Source: Pelosinus fermentans (GTDB lineage Bacteria > Bacillota > Negativicutes > DSM-13327). From it: a DNA stretch of 38,280 bases. The position numbers and the translations under genes are program-made. The notes under the pieces were generated by a model that saw only the letters and a program-made list of their open reading frames with translations, was not told where the DNA came from and searched no databases. Where the stretch lies: positions 125,366 to 163,645 of the forward strand of contig DJJR01000046.1 of NCBI GenBank assembly GCA_002434245.1. The letters are read 5' to 3'. Numbering within the stretch: the stretch's first letter is position 1; every line of letters begins with the position of its first letter. This document shows, piece after piece, positions 1 to 8,663 of the stretch.

Positions 1-37
1 AATTTTTATAGGAGTTTTTTGCACTCTTGCCGGTATG

Positions 38-967
38 CTAGTTCTTATCAGTGAAGATAAGGGCGAAATAGTCTATATTTCTTGTTAAAAATTCGTTCTT
101 AACAAAGGAAGTATCTTGAATTATACGATGAACATCTTCTAAGAAATCAGTCAGATTACTCGTATCCACATCTTTAAAGCGATTTTCGATCTTTGTATTT
201 GCCAATGATTTAGCAAGCTGATTTTGTTCTTCGCTATAGGTAGCAGCCCATTCTTTGTGTTGAGGAACCTTCTTCGCAAAATTTATTAAAATACTTCCCC
301 AGTCTCCGCCGCTGGCTATAGCATCCGTTAATTTTTTGTAGGACTCTGGCTCAAACCGCTTCATTAAGTTTCCAGTACTAACATAATCATCTGGCGCCCC
401 TTGGGGTCTATCAGAAGGAGTACTATAGTTCGCACTGCCCGTTATCGGATCAACGGTTCTCGTTTTAGCAATCGCTGCAATCTTATCCATCGTCGATAAA
501 AAATCATCTGCCTCTTCTCCAGTCATATATTTATCTGCTATATATTTTGCCTGAGATAACCCCAGCTCTAACAATGCTGCTCGTTCTTCATCATCCGACA
601 CATTCCCGTCGGGGACAAAATTAAACTCAATTGCAGTATATACAGCATTACTCACTTTTTCATCCTTGCCCTCTAGGACTTTATTCAAGGACTCATTAAT
701 TTCCGATGTCCCATAATATTTTCCTGGTTGATGTTCAATAACACCGACTGCTAATTCTCTGCCAAGTGAGCTTATTTCAACTTTATCATGAATCAGGCCA
801 TCAGAATTCGTACCTGAAACCATTTTGGGCTCTGTCTTATACTCTTTCGTGTCTTTTAGGTTGATTCTGATTTCGCTTAAAGAAGATACATTCAAAACGA
901 ACAGCTCCTTATCCTTGTTATAATTAATTACTTCCATATTATATATCGTAGAAATCTTACATATCAT
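38..967 (-). CDS. Hypothetical protein, 309 codons
   Basis: I do not recognise this protein. It is hydrophilic, with no signal peptide and no membrane segment, and is rich in Asp, Glu, Lys and Ser. Near residues 50-70 it has a stretch with DKVEISSLGRELA, and its C-terminal half is predicted mostly helical. The start is uncertain. The first ATG is at 967 and a second ATG lies at codon 11 (937), but neither has a convincing ribosome binding site. A possible promoter (TTGATC, 18 nt, TAAGAT) lies just upstream. It is divergent from the tetR-aas-lplT operon and may share its control region. The long open frame supports real coding; the function is unknown. Confidence 0.6.
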   Translation of the reverse strand: MICKISTIYNMEVINYNKDKELFVLNVSSLSEIRINLKDTKEYKTEPKMVSGTNSDGLIHDKVEISSLGRELAVGVIEHQPGKYYGTSEINESLNKVLEGKDEKVSNAVYTAIEFNFVPDGNVSDDEERAALLELGLSQAKYIADKYMTGEEADDFLSTMDKIAAIAKTRTVDPITGSANYSTPSDRPQGAPDDYVSTGNLMKRFEPESYKKLTDAIASGGDWGSILINFAKKVPQHKEWAATYSEEQNQLAKSLANTKIENRFKDVDTSNLTDFLEDVHRIIQDTSFVKNEFLTRNIDYFALIFTDKN

Positions 968-1020
968 AAATAATGAAGATCAAACTAGTAATGGCCATTC
1001 CATATCGGAAAAAGAAGGGA

Positions 1021-1049
1021 TTGACAGTAAAATACAACTATTTTATAAT
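1021..1049 (+). promoter_or_regulatory. Consensus sigma-A promoter of tetR-aas-lplT
   Basis: The -35 box TTGACA (1021-1026) and the -10 box TATAAT (1044-1049) are both perfect consensus and are separated by 17 nt. It points at the TetR gene beginning at 1086. A promoter this strong next to an operator suggests tight repression. Confidence 0.8.
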
Positions 1050-1052
1050 TCA

Positions 1053-1068
1053 GTTAACGAACGTTAAC
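1053..1068. promoter_or_regulatory. Palindromic operator GTTAACGAACGTTAAC
   Basis: Two perfect 7-bp arms, GTTAACG and CGTTAAC, are separated by AA. The site begins 4 nt after the -10 box, so it covers the expected transcription start. That is the usual place and shape for a TetR-family autorepression site. Assignment to the adjacent TetR protein is inference from position. Confidence 0.65.
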
Positions 1069-1085
1069 CTTGTGGAGTGATTGAG

Positions 1086-1664
1086 ATGAATACACTGTTT
1101 TCCCACGATGGCAAAAAAGAGGACCTTATTAAAGCAGCTTTGGATTTATTTGCAGTTAAAGGATATGATGGTGTTTCCGTAAGAGACATTGCCAAAACAG
1201 CAGGGGTCTCTGAGGCTGCCTTGTATAAGCACTTTAAAGGCAAAGAAGATTTAGCTTTATATATTTTTAATGCCATTATCAAGAACTACTCTGAGCGTCT
1301 GCTTGTCTTAAAAGCTCAGCCTCTTAGTTCCATTGATAAGCTTTGTAAAATAGTGGAGTATACGTATGATCTATACGAGATGTATCCTGCTGAAATTCGT
1401 TTTGCTCTGTTATCCCAATATTATTTCTGGGATTCTTTAAGTAATGAAATTAAGCCTCATTTCATCATGAAACGTATCGTAGAAGAAGGAATCTCTGCCG
1501 GAGAGATTCACAGACAAGACGTTTATTTGTGGATCGCTGTCTATTCAGGAGTCATGTTACAGCCCTTAGCTCAATATCCCTATTTTCATGAAAATCTGCC
1601 GGATATACAGACACTAAAAAAGAACGTCATTGAAATCGTACGTAAATTGTTTTCAAGAGAGTAA
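1086..1664 (+). CDS. TetR/AcrR family transcriptional regulator
   Basis: This is a TetR-type repressor of about 192 residues. The N-terminal 50 residues form the TetR_N helix-turn-helix, with the typical sequence VRDIAKTAGVSEAALYKHF. The rest is the helical ligand-binding and dimerisation part. The ATG at 1086 is preferred over the GTG at 1077 because GGAG (1074-1077) lies 8 nt upstream of it. The gene is first in an apparent operon with aas (54 nt gap) and lplT. A role in controlling phospholipid recycling, perhaps with an acyl-chain ligand, is inferred from that context. It probably represses itself through the palindrome at 1053-1068. Confidence 0.85.
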   Translation: MNTLFSHDGKKEDLIKAALDLFAVKGYDGVSVRDIAKTAGVSEAALYKHFKGKEDLALYIFNAIIKNYSERLLVLKAQPLSSIDKLCKIVEYTYDLYEMYPAEIRFALLSQYYFWDSLSNEIKPHFIMKRIVEEGISAGEIHRQDVYLWIAVYSGVMLQPLAQYPYFHENLPDIQTLKKNVIEIVRKLFSRE

Positions 1665-1718
1665 AAAATGAGCCATGGCACTCATAATATAAAGAATAAA
1701 TGACAGGGAGCAAAAACA

Positions 1719-3842
1719 ATGCTGAGATATTTGTTGAGAATTCTACTTCGCTTACTCTTTAAAGCAAAAGTAATCGGCTTTAAGGAGATGCGCTTTGACG
1801 GACCTACGATTGTATTACCCAATCATGTATCTTTTTTAGATGCAGTATTCTTATATGCCTATTTACCCAGCACTATTTGCTATGTAATTAATACAGATAT
1901 TGCAGAAAAACTGCGCTTTTATCTCAAATTTATTAATCATATAAAAATTGATCCTTTAAACCCTTACTCTTTAAAGAAAATCCTTGCCGTATTAAAAGCA
2001 GGAAAGCCTTTAGTCATCTTTCCTGAAGGACGTATTACCCGTACAGGAAGTTTAATGAAGATCTATAGCGGCATCGGATTTATCGCCTTTCGTACCAATG
2101 CAGCAATTTATCCGGTGATTTTCTCAGGGTTAGAGTATTCAAAATTCTCACGAATTCAGGATAAAGTACGCTCAAAATGGTTCCCAGAAGTATTGATGTA
2201 TGCTGACAAAGTCATTCATCTGGAATCCGGCGGGACCAAAAGCATCCGACTGCAGAAACGGGAAATTGGTGACAAAATTCGTACGATTTTGGAAAATACC
2301 ATGTTCAAAGCTAAAGAATATACGCAAACGGAAATCAATTTATTTAATGAATTATTGCTGGCAGGCAAGACTCACGGCATGAATAAGATGATGGCAGAGG
2401 ATAGCAGCGGAAAGATTACTTATCGTAAAACGATTATTAGCAGCTATGTCTTGGCAAGTGCATTTCGTACCGTTCTTGCATCAGAAGAAAGCGTTGGAGT
2501 CTTATTACCCAATTCGATCGGTCATGTCGTTACACTGTTTGCCTTATGTTACGTAAATAAAACACCTGCAATTCTAAACTTTAGCGCAGGTATACAAAAC
2601 AATTTAGACTGTGGAGAAACAGCGGGAATCAAAACCATACTTACCTCTCGTACTTTTGTGGAAAAAGCTAATTTCCAATCCTATGTCAGCCAATTGGCTG
2701 CTAAATTTACTATCCTTTATCTTGAGGATTTGAAAAGTACCCTCTCGGGTACTGATAAACTATCAGGCTTATTCAGCTACTTTGTAAGAAAAAAAGCATC
2801 TCCCATTGGCAATAGAGAAATCATACTCTTTACCAGCGGCAGTGAAAGCAAGCCCAAAGGGGTTGTATTGGCCCATTCCAGTATCCGGGCTAACATTCAT
2901 CAGATTTCCTGCGTAATTGATTATACCCATCGAGATAAAATGCTGAATGCGCTGCCCATGTTTCACTCTTTTGGCCTGACGGCAGGAACGCTGCTGCCCA
3001 TTATGGAAGGAATGGAAGTATTTTTGTATCCCAGTCCCCTCCACTATAAAATCATTCCTGAAATTGCCTATGACCGAAATGTTACTATCTTGTTAGGAAC
3101 ACCGACCTTTCTGATGGGATATGGGAGATATGCTCACAACTATGACTTTTATAATGTACGATTTGTTTTGGCCGGCGGCGAAAAACTAAAAGATGAGGTG
3201 CGCAATCTGTGGAATGAAAAGTTTGGCATACGTATTTTTGAAGGCTACGGAACCACAGAAATGTCCCCAGTGCTTAGTTTCAATACACCTATGTTTAATC
3301 GCCGCGGAACTGTCGGTAAAATTCTTCCAGGCATTGAATGGCGATTGGAAGCCGTAGAAGGTATCGAAGAAGGTGGAAACCTCTTCGTAAAAGGACCGAA
3401 TGCCATGAAAGGCTACCTATTGCATGGCAGAGGCTTTGTACCTTCAGAAGAATGGTATAATTGCGGCGATGTCGTTGCCATTGATAAGGAAGGTTTTATA
3501 ACCATAAAATCACGCTTAAAACGCTTCGCGAAAATTTCCGGCGAAATGATTAGCTTAGATGCTGTTGAAAAAGTTGCCGAGAGTTGCTTTGCTACTGATA
3601 AAAATGCAGCAATCAATATTTCAGATACAAAAAAAGGTGAAAAGATCATATTGTACACACTTCATAAAGATGCGACTAAACAGCTGCTGCGGGAATACAT
3701 TAGCCAGAGCGGACAAAGCATGCTCATTATGCCAACCGCATTGCGAGTCGTTGATACCTTACCCTTGCTGGGAAGCGGCAAGATTGACTATGTAGCCCTA
3801 AAAGAAATGGCCGCAAAGGAGCTGGAAAACGGTGCGTCTTAA
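1719..3842 (+). CDS. aas: Bifunctional Aas: lysophospholipid acyltransferase / acyl-ACP synthetase
   Basis: Aas reacylates lysophosphatidylethanolamine at the inner membrane using acyl groups it activates onto ACP. The 707 residues match the family (about 720 in E. coli). Residues 1-190 are a PlsC acyltransferase with the HX4D motif NHVSFLD (35-41) and FPEGR (101-105). Residues 210-705 are an AMP-binding acyl synthetase with P-loop FTSGSESKPKG (371-381) and GYGTTE (509-514). The ATG is preceded by AGGGAG. The 3' end overlaps lplT by 11 nt, so the two are translationally coupled. This is the pair known from Proteobacteria, although there the order is lplT-aas. Confidence 0.92.
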   Translation: MLRYLLRILLRLLFKAKVIGFKEMRFDGPTIVLPNHVSFLDAVFLYAYLPSTICYVINTDIAEKLRFYLKFINHIKIDPLNPYSLKKILAVLKAGKPLVIFPEGRITRTGSLMKIYSGIGFIAFRTNAAIYPVIFSGLEYSKFSRIQDKVRSKWFPEVLMYADKVIHLESGGTKSIRLQKREIGDKIRTILENTMFKAKEYTQTEINLFNELLLAGKTHGMNKMMAEDSSGKITYRKTIISSYVLASAFRTVLASEESVGVLLPNSIGHVVTLFALCYVNKTPAILNFSAGIQNNLDCGETAGIKTILTSRTFVEKANFQSYVSQLAAKFTILYLEDLKSTLSGTDKLSGLFSYFVRKKASPIGNREIILFTSGSESKPKGVVLAHSSIRANIHQISCVIDYTHRDKMLNALPMFHSFGLTAGTLLPIMEGMEVFLYPSPLHYKIIPEIAYDRNVTILLGTPTFLMGYGRYAHNYDFYNVRFVLAGGEKLKDEVRNLWNEKFGIRIFEGYGTTEMSPVLSFNTPMFNRRGTVGKILPGIEWRLEAVEGIEEGGNLFVKGPNAMKGYLLHGRGFVPSEEWYNCGDVVAIDKEGFITIKSRLKRFAKISGEMISLDAVEKVAESCFATDKNAAINISDTKKGEKIILYTLHKDATKQLLREYISQSGQSMLIMPTALRVVDTLPLLGSGKIDYVALKEMAAKELENGAS

Positions 3843-5007
3843 ACCTTCACCCCTCAACGCCTTATTCTTAGCTCAATTTATATCTGCCTTTGTTGATAAC
3901 ATGATCTTATTCATTGCCTTGGGAATTATCCATAGAGACGGCTATCCTGGCTATTATCTGCCTCTTGTACAAAGCACTTTTTTATTATCTTATATTGTTT
4001 TATCTCCCTGGGTTGGCAGGTTTGCAGATAAGAAAGCAAAATCTCAGGTACTAATGGTGGGCAATGTCATAAAGACATTGGGAATACTCCTTCTCCTTGC
4101 AAAATGCGATCCCGCATTGAGCTACGGCGTAGTAGGTATCGGTGCTGTCATTTATAGTCCCGCGAAGTATGGTATCCTGCCCTTTCTGGCAAGAGGAGAA
4201 GATGCCCTCCTGCGGGCAAACTCCAGTTTAGAAAGCTATACCATAGTAGCCATCCTTACAGGCTCTGTTGCAGGCGGTTATTTATCCGATATCTCCATTG
4301 TGCTGTCATTGATAGCCTGTATTGTGCTTTATGTCATATCCATTGGCGTAAATACACTTATACCAAAAGATCCCGGCAACAGAAGCATTCAATATCGTAA
4401 CGCGATTACCGAATTTGCTGGCGATGCAATGGCCCTGTTTCGCAATAAGCAAAGTCATTTTTCCCTGATAGGTACCGGCTCATTTTGGATGGCATCCGCT
4501 GTCTTGCGGATGATTATCTTTGCATGGGTGCCCCTTACCCTTGGCATTCGCAGCGGAATAAATATTAGCATGATTATTGCCGTTACCGGCATTGGTATCG
4601 CCATAGGAGCAGTAATTACTCCTTATCTCATTACCGTGAAAGAGTATCAGCGCACTGCATGGTATGGTTTGGGTATGGGACTTTGCATCCTAGCATTCTT
4701 ATGGGTTACGACCTTACCCATCGCCATTATCTTCTTACTCTTAATCGGCTGTATGGGAGGTATCTTTATCGTTCCCATGAATGCGTGTCTGCAGCATGTC
4801 GGTCATCAAACCATAGGAGCAGGCAAGACTATCGCCATTCAAAATTTCGTGGAAAATAGTTTTATGTTTCTCGGGGTAGGGGCCTATACTCTTGCTTTAA
4901 AATGGGGTGTCTCCATTCATACTTCACTGGCTGCTGCCGGCATCGTCTTACTGGCTTTTGTTGCCTACTTGATTGTACTAACCTCTAAAAAAGCTGATAC
5001 GAACTAA
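3832..5007 (+). CDS. lplT: LplT-like lysophospholipid transporter (MFS)
   Basis: This is a membrane protein of 391 residues with about 12 hydrophobic segments and the MFS fold. The N-terminus (LNALFLAQFISAFVDNMILF) and the WVGRFADKKAKSQ loop between TM2 and TM3 are typical of LplT. In the known system LplT flips lysophospholipid across the inner membrane to the cytosolic face, where Aas reacylates it. The start is a GTG overlapping the end of aas, with AAAGGAG about 10 nt upstream. The overlap with aas is the best support for the LplT call over a generic MFS transporter. Confidence 0.85.
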   Translation: MRLKPSPLNALFLAQFISAFVDNMILFIALGIIHRDGYPGYYLPLVQSTFLLSYIVLSPWVGRFADKKAKSQVLMVGNVIKTLGILLLLAKCDPALSYGVVGIGAVIYSPAKYGILPFLARGEDALLRANSSLESYTIVAILTGSVAGGYLSDISIVLSLIACIVLYVISIGVNTLIPKDPGNRSIQYRNAITEFAGDAMALFRNKQSHFSLIGTGSFWMASAVLRMIIFAWVPLTLGIRSGINISMIIAVTGIGIAIGAVITPYLITVKEYQRTAWYGLGMGLCILAFLWVTTLPIAIIFLLLIGCMGGIFIVPMNACLQHVGHQTIGAGKTIAIQNFVENSFMFLGVGAYTLALKWGVSIHTSLAAAGIVLLAFVAYLIVLTSKKADTN

Positions 5008-5048
5008 ATATACCCCCTGCTCATTTGCCATGCCCAGGGGGTATATTT
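5006..5048. terminator. Stem-loop terminator after lplT
   Basis: A perfect 14-bp stem (AAATATACCCCCTG at 5006-5019 and CAGGGGGTATATTT at 5035-5048) encloses a 15-nt loop. It begins inside the lplT stop codon. The tail is A/T rich but not a pure T tract, so termination may be partial. Confidence 0.7.
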
Positions 5049-5168
5049 ATATTACAAAGGAAAACGACTACCACGCAAATTAAAGAATTATTCTTGGGCA
5101 TACTAACCTGTACCAGTAGTTTAAAGCCCCCTCTATTTCATCAAATTCGAAAAGCAGGAGATCTCTCT

Positions 5169-5741
5169 ATGATAAAAGATAAATCAACCTTACTGAAAGT
5201 AAGCATACTGTTCTTAGCCATTCAACTTGTACTCATTTTTCAACTAAATCATCTAGGCCAATCCAGCTATGCGCGAAGCATTATGACAACTACATCGTTT
5301 TGGATGTTGTATACCTTTCTAGAGGCTAGATACGGTTTTTATATGAATACCTATGTGAGAGGTATCGCCATTCTCTCCCTGCTGTGCGATAGTTTTTTCG
5401 GCAGTTATTTAGATTTTTATCAAACATCCTTCACTTTCGATAAACTACTGCATATATTTGGCTCCTATTCCGTCTCCCTATTTGCCTATATCTTAGCAGT
5501 TCAATTACTTCGGCATCCCCTAAGCCGCCCATTTAAATTCATCTTTATTCTGTCACTGGGACTTAGTCTTGGAGCTTTCTATGAGATTCTAGAATTTCTT
5601 ACCGATACCATCTCACATCCAACTCCCGTTAGCCAGCCCAGTCTGCTGGACACGAACCTAGATTTGATCGGCGATTTCATCGGAGCAATGATCGCTGCCA
5701 TCCATGGAACGTATCGGACTTTTATGAATCATAACTTTTAA
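5169..5741 (+). CDS. YjdF-like (DUF2238) integral membrane protein
   Basis: This is a membrane protein of about 190 residues with five or six hydrophobic segments. It has the DUF2238/YjdF hallmarks FDKLLHIFGSY and a later GAFYEILEFLTD segment, and then a DTNLDLIGDFIGA segment near the C-terminus. The family's function is not known. The ATG at 5169 is chosen because GCAGGAG lies 8 nt upstream; an upstream in-frame extension to 5025 would start inside the terminator. It sits between the lplT terminator and a convergent DUF362 gene, so it is probably transcribed alone. Confidence 0.75.
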   Translation: MIKDKSTLLKVSILFLAIQLVLIFQLNHLGQSSYARSIMTTTSFWMLYTFLEARYGFYMNTYVRGIAILSLLCDSFFGSYLDFYQTSFTFDKLLHIFGSYSVSLFAYILAVQLLRHPLSRPFKFIFILSLGLSLGAFYEILEFLTDTISHPTPVSQPSLLDTNLDLIGDFIGAMIAAIHGTYRTFMNHNF

Positions 5742-5743
5742 AA

Positions 5744-6889
5744 TTATCTAAATAATAGTCTATGCAGCCAATGTTTTTTTATAGTAACAGCTTTCTTGGG
5801 GCATAACTCGTGGCAGCAAAAACAACTTATACATTGATTGAGATTTAGTATAGGTTTCCCGGAACTCATATCAATGATCTTGGCAGGGCATCCCCTAGCA
5901 CACTCACCACAGGAGATACAACGATCATAGTTAAATACAGGTTGGGCCCGTAAGGCACTGATTAAGAACTCTTCCACAAATTTGGGAACCTTTCCACTTA
6001 CCAAGCTTTTACCTAAAGAACCTGGCAATTTAAAAGGAAGTATGTGTATATCTTCTAACGGCAGCCCCCTAACAGACAGATCCTTAAGCTCTCCACTGAA
6101 AAGCCCTCTTTCCCTTGCAACTTTTACTGTCGGGACTTGCAGGGGCTGGATTCCCATAATATGAGCTCCTACCGTATCCAATGTATAAGGATTCTCAGAG
6201 GCCAAAAGCAATCCGACCTGTCTTTTTTCCCCTGCCGAAGGTCCATCTCCTTCCATGCCTTCGATTGCGTCAATGATTGTAAAAACAGGCTTAATATACT
6301 CACAGATATCAACTAAATGATGAGCAAAATTCTCCGCATTATTCATTTTAAAATGATATTCAGCTTTTGTAAGCCCGGGAATAACTCCAAATAAATTTTT
6401 TACCCCCCCAGTGTAAAGCAGCATTCCATGTGTCTTAAATTTAGCTGCCGACACAATGAAGTCAACCTCTTCTGCAATTTTCATGATTTGCATTTGCTTC
6501 AATTTCTGTGCCTTGTCATTCGTAATATCAATAACTGACGTATCATAGTTTAATTCACAGCCTGTATTTTCTGAGACTTGTGTCATCCCAGAAGCTTTAT
6601 AAATGCTGATCAATCGTTTTACATTATAGGGGCCGCCCGGGCTATCCCCTATAATGACGCTGCACCCTAATCCTTGAAGATACCTGACGATCGCCTCGAC
6701 AACTGCCGGATGAGTGGTCACCGCATCTTCTGGAGCATTTTTCTTTAATAAGTTGACCTTAACCAAAACCCTGGCTCCGTTTTTTAGCCTGCCTTTAATT
6801 CCAGGAATTCCATCTAGGCAATCATAAACCGCCTTTTCTACTTCTTCCTGCTTGTAGCTTTCCGATTGAGCAATACTAACTATTTCCAT
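5744..6889 (-). CDS. DUF362 protein with C-terminal 2[4Fe-4S] ferredoxin domain
   Basis: The first ~300 residues are a DUF362 domain (VKVNLL near the N-terminus, then GDSPGGP, AAKFKTH and GVKNLFGVIPG). The C-terminal ~60 residues carry two CX2CX2CX3CP clusters (CISCGECARGCP and CISCFCCHELCP), which should bind two [4Fe-4S] clusters. A cytosolic redox role in anaerobic metabolism is likely, but no reaction is established for this architecture. The ATG at 6889 is chosen because GGAGAGG lies just upstream; an in-frame TTG at 6901 precedes that site. It is convergent with the YjdF-like gene, with only 2 nt between them. Confidence 0.85.
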   Translation of the reverse strand: MEIVSIAQSESYKQEEVEKAVYDCLDGIPGIKGRLKNGARVLVKVNLLKKNAPEDAVTTHPAVVEAIVRYLQGLGCSVIIGDSPGGPYNVKRLISIYKASGMTQVSENTGCELNYDTSVIDITNDKAQKLKQMQIMKIAEEVDFIVSAAKFKTHGMLLYTGGVKNLFGVIPGLTKAEYHFKMNNAENFAHHLVDICEYIKPVFTIIDAIEGMEGDGPSAGEKRQVGLLLASENPYTLDTVGAHIMGIQPLQVPTVKVARERGLFSGELKDLSVRGLPLEDIHILPFKLPGSLGKSLVSGKVPKFVEEFLISALRAQPVFNYDRCISCGECARGCPAKIIDMSSGKPILNLNQCISCFCCHELCPKKAVTIKKHWLHRLLFR

Positions 6890-7206
6890 TTTCCTCTCCA
6901 ATCATAAACATATCAACATTTTTCACTAAATAACTCCAACTTTCTTACAATACTCTATCATCAATCCAACTTTTACATAATTTAGTTCACCTATTTTAAA
7001 ATTAACTAGATTATACATTTTTTTACAAATTAGATCAAATATTTATTCATGATTTATGTCCCATCCCCGTAGTCTATTTTGGTAAAAAGATTACCAATAT
7101 CAATACTTCTATATCATACCATTTATTATATAGTGAAAATAATTAGTTTATATGATAAAATATATATTATGTAAACTAGATGATATCATAGAAAGGATTT
7201 GGGATT
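6890..7206. other. AT-rich intergenic region between DUF362 gene and repeated element
   Basis: This stretch has no open frame of note. It holds the divergent promoters of the DUF362 gene and the 67-codon ORF. From 7129 onward it contains the 43-bp 5' block of the repeated element. Within that block lies an imperfect inverted repeat, AGTTTA...TAAACT, at about 7145-7177. I see no clear consensus promoter. Confidence 0.5.
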
Positions 7207-7410
7207 ATGCGTCCAGTATGCAAAATTCTGATGCTCCTGGCGGTTCCTGTAAGGTTAATAAAAGCTCTCTATTCCAGGAATATTAGTGTTTGTCAGCAAC
7301 GAAACAGCATTGAGGTTAAACCCGATGAAGCCGTGAATACATTTCAAGTATCACAGGTTTATAATGATGCTATCGATATGAGAATGGAAACGACTATATT
7401 GGACTCATAA
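7207..7410 (+). CDS. Small protein of 67 codons in repeated element copy 1
   Basis: The ATG follows AAAGGA by about 9 nt, and the frame ends just before a strong terminator hairpin. The peptide begins MRPVCKILMLLAVPVRLIKAL, with a short hydrophobic and basic N-terminal helix, then becomes polar and ends in METTILDS. I recognise no family. The last nine codons are retained in copy 2, but there they follow directly after the 5' block. It could be a real small peptide, or the element could be a non-coding RNA in which the frame is incidental. Confidence 0.45.
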   Translation: MRPVCKILMLLAVPVRLIKALYSRNISVCQQRNSIEVKPDEAVNTFQVSQVYNDAIDMRMETTILDS

Positions 7411-7413
7411 ACG

Positions 7414-7451
7414 AAGGACAAGGAGTACCATCATCAGTACTCCTTGTCCTT
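7414..7451. terminator. Terminator hairpin of repeat copy 1
   Basis: A perfect 15-bp stem (AAGGACAAGGAGTAC at 7414-7428 and GTACTCCTTGTCCTT at 7437-7451) encloses an 8-nt loop, CATCATCA. It lies between the 67-codon ORF and the convergent transposase remnant and could end transcription from either side. Confidence 0.8.
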
Positions 7452-7452
7452 T

Positions 7453-8430
7453 TCATTCCCAGAGACACAGGGACGGCAGACCGTGTGCAGTTACCCCATT
7501 CTCTACGCATTTTTTAAGATCACTTGCTTTGTAGTACCCCTTATCAGCTAACGCCTCAAAGTCCTTACCACCAAATAACTTTTTTGCTCGAAGAGCCATA
7601 TTATCGAGTTCACCTAAGTCATTTGGCTTCTGGGTTACTCTAAAGTCTGCAATGAGTTTATATTTGGCATCTACCGTTGTTTGCACATTATAACTTACAT
7701 CCACATTGTTATTGTTGTTGCACATGAGTCGTGCATCTGGATCAGTAGTTGAGATTTCATTTTTTTCACTTGTATCAAGTTGTTTTTGATAGGTTTCATA
7801 TTTTTTCTTACGGTTCTTAAGTTCCTTGACTCTTTTCTCTATTTCTTGGGCAGTTGGTTTTTTGTCACAAGTTTCAACTACATCGTCATCATCTAGCTCC
7901 TGCATATATTTAGCTACTTTTTCATCTATATATTTTATATTTCGTTCTAACTTTTTTCTACTATAGTTGTTACGTTTTGAGTTACAGGCTCGGAATTTTG
8001 AACCATCAATAGCAACTAATTCTTTACCGAATAATTCCTATTGGTCGCACAGCTTGGAAAACTCTCTAAATACCATTTTCAATGCTTTTTTGTTATCTTT
8101 TCTGAAGTCAGCAATTGTTTTGAAGTCGGGCTTTAATTTCTTTAAAAGCCAAATCACTTCAATATTTCTTGTCGCTTCGTGTTCCAGTCGTCGAGAGGAG
8201 CGTACCCTATTAAGATATCCATAAAGATATAGTTTCAGCAGATCTTTGAGGTTATATGGCGGTCTTCCTGTGGAGCAGCAACTAGCTTTTTTAAAATCAA
8301 GTTGCCTCATATCGAGTTGTTCTACATATTCTTCTATGACACGAACCGAATTATCTTCACCTATGTAGTCATCTATGGTTTCAGGAAACAGTATCGATTG
8401 AGTTCTTTCTTCGCCTTTTATATAGCCCAT
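7453..8430 (-). pseudogene. Broken IS1182/IS5-type transposase
   Basis: The N-terminal part, 130 codons from ATG 8430 with an AGAGGT site, starts with a DUF772-like domain (Y-x-G-ED-N-VR near the start, then RPPYNLKDLLKLYLYGY). An in-frame TAG at 8038-8040 follows LCDQ. Translation past it in the same frame continues the family sequence (ELFGKELVAIDGSKFRA, then a lysine-rich coiled coil, then the RLM and ADKGYY motifs) down to about 7490. There homology stops in unrelated residues (AHGLPSLCLWE). The gene therefore has a nonsense mutation and has also lost its C-terminal part, including the final catalytic region. The element is dead unless complemented in trans. Confidence 0.8.
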
Positions 8431-8663
8431 AAATCTACCTCTTCCCTATCTGAATTTATATCTATATTTTATCATATTTGTACATTTATGTAATTATTGT
8501 TGGGTACTTTTCACACAGTCTGACGGTGGTTATGTCTTGGAATTTCCTTCAACAATTCCCCTCATTGGCAGACTCTACCGGAATTCTATTATCTAAAACG
8601 ACATCTCTGTTCCCATGTTCTCATACTCATTGTGACCTCTTGCCTCATTATTCTTGGTCATAA

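Larger units (their letters stand above)
7129..7459 (+). repeat. Small repeated element, copy 1 (full length)
   Basis: The two ends of this segment recur at 14825-14939. The left block (7129-7171) matches 14825-14867 at 38 of 43 positions. The right block (7384-7459) matches 14865-14939 almost perfectly, with one nucleotide missing in copy 2. Copy 1 has about 215 bp more between the blocks, including most of a 67-codon ORF. The right block ends in a strong terminator hairpin. I cannot name a known repeat or RNA family for it. Confidence 0.75.
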
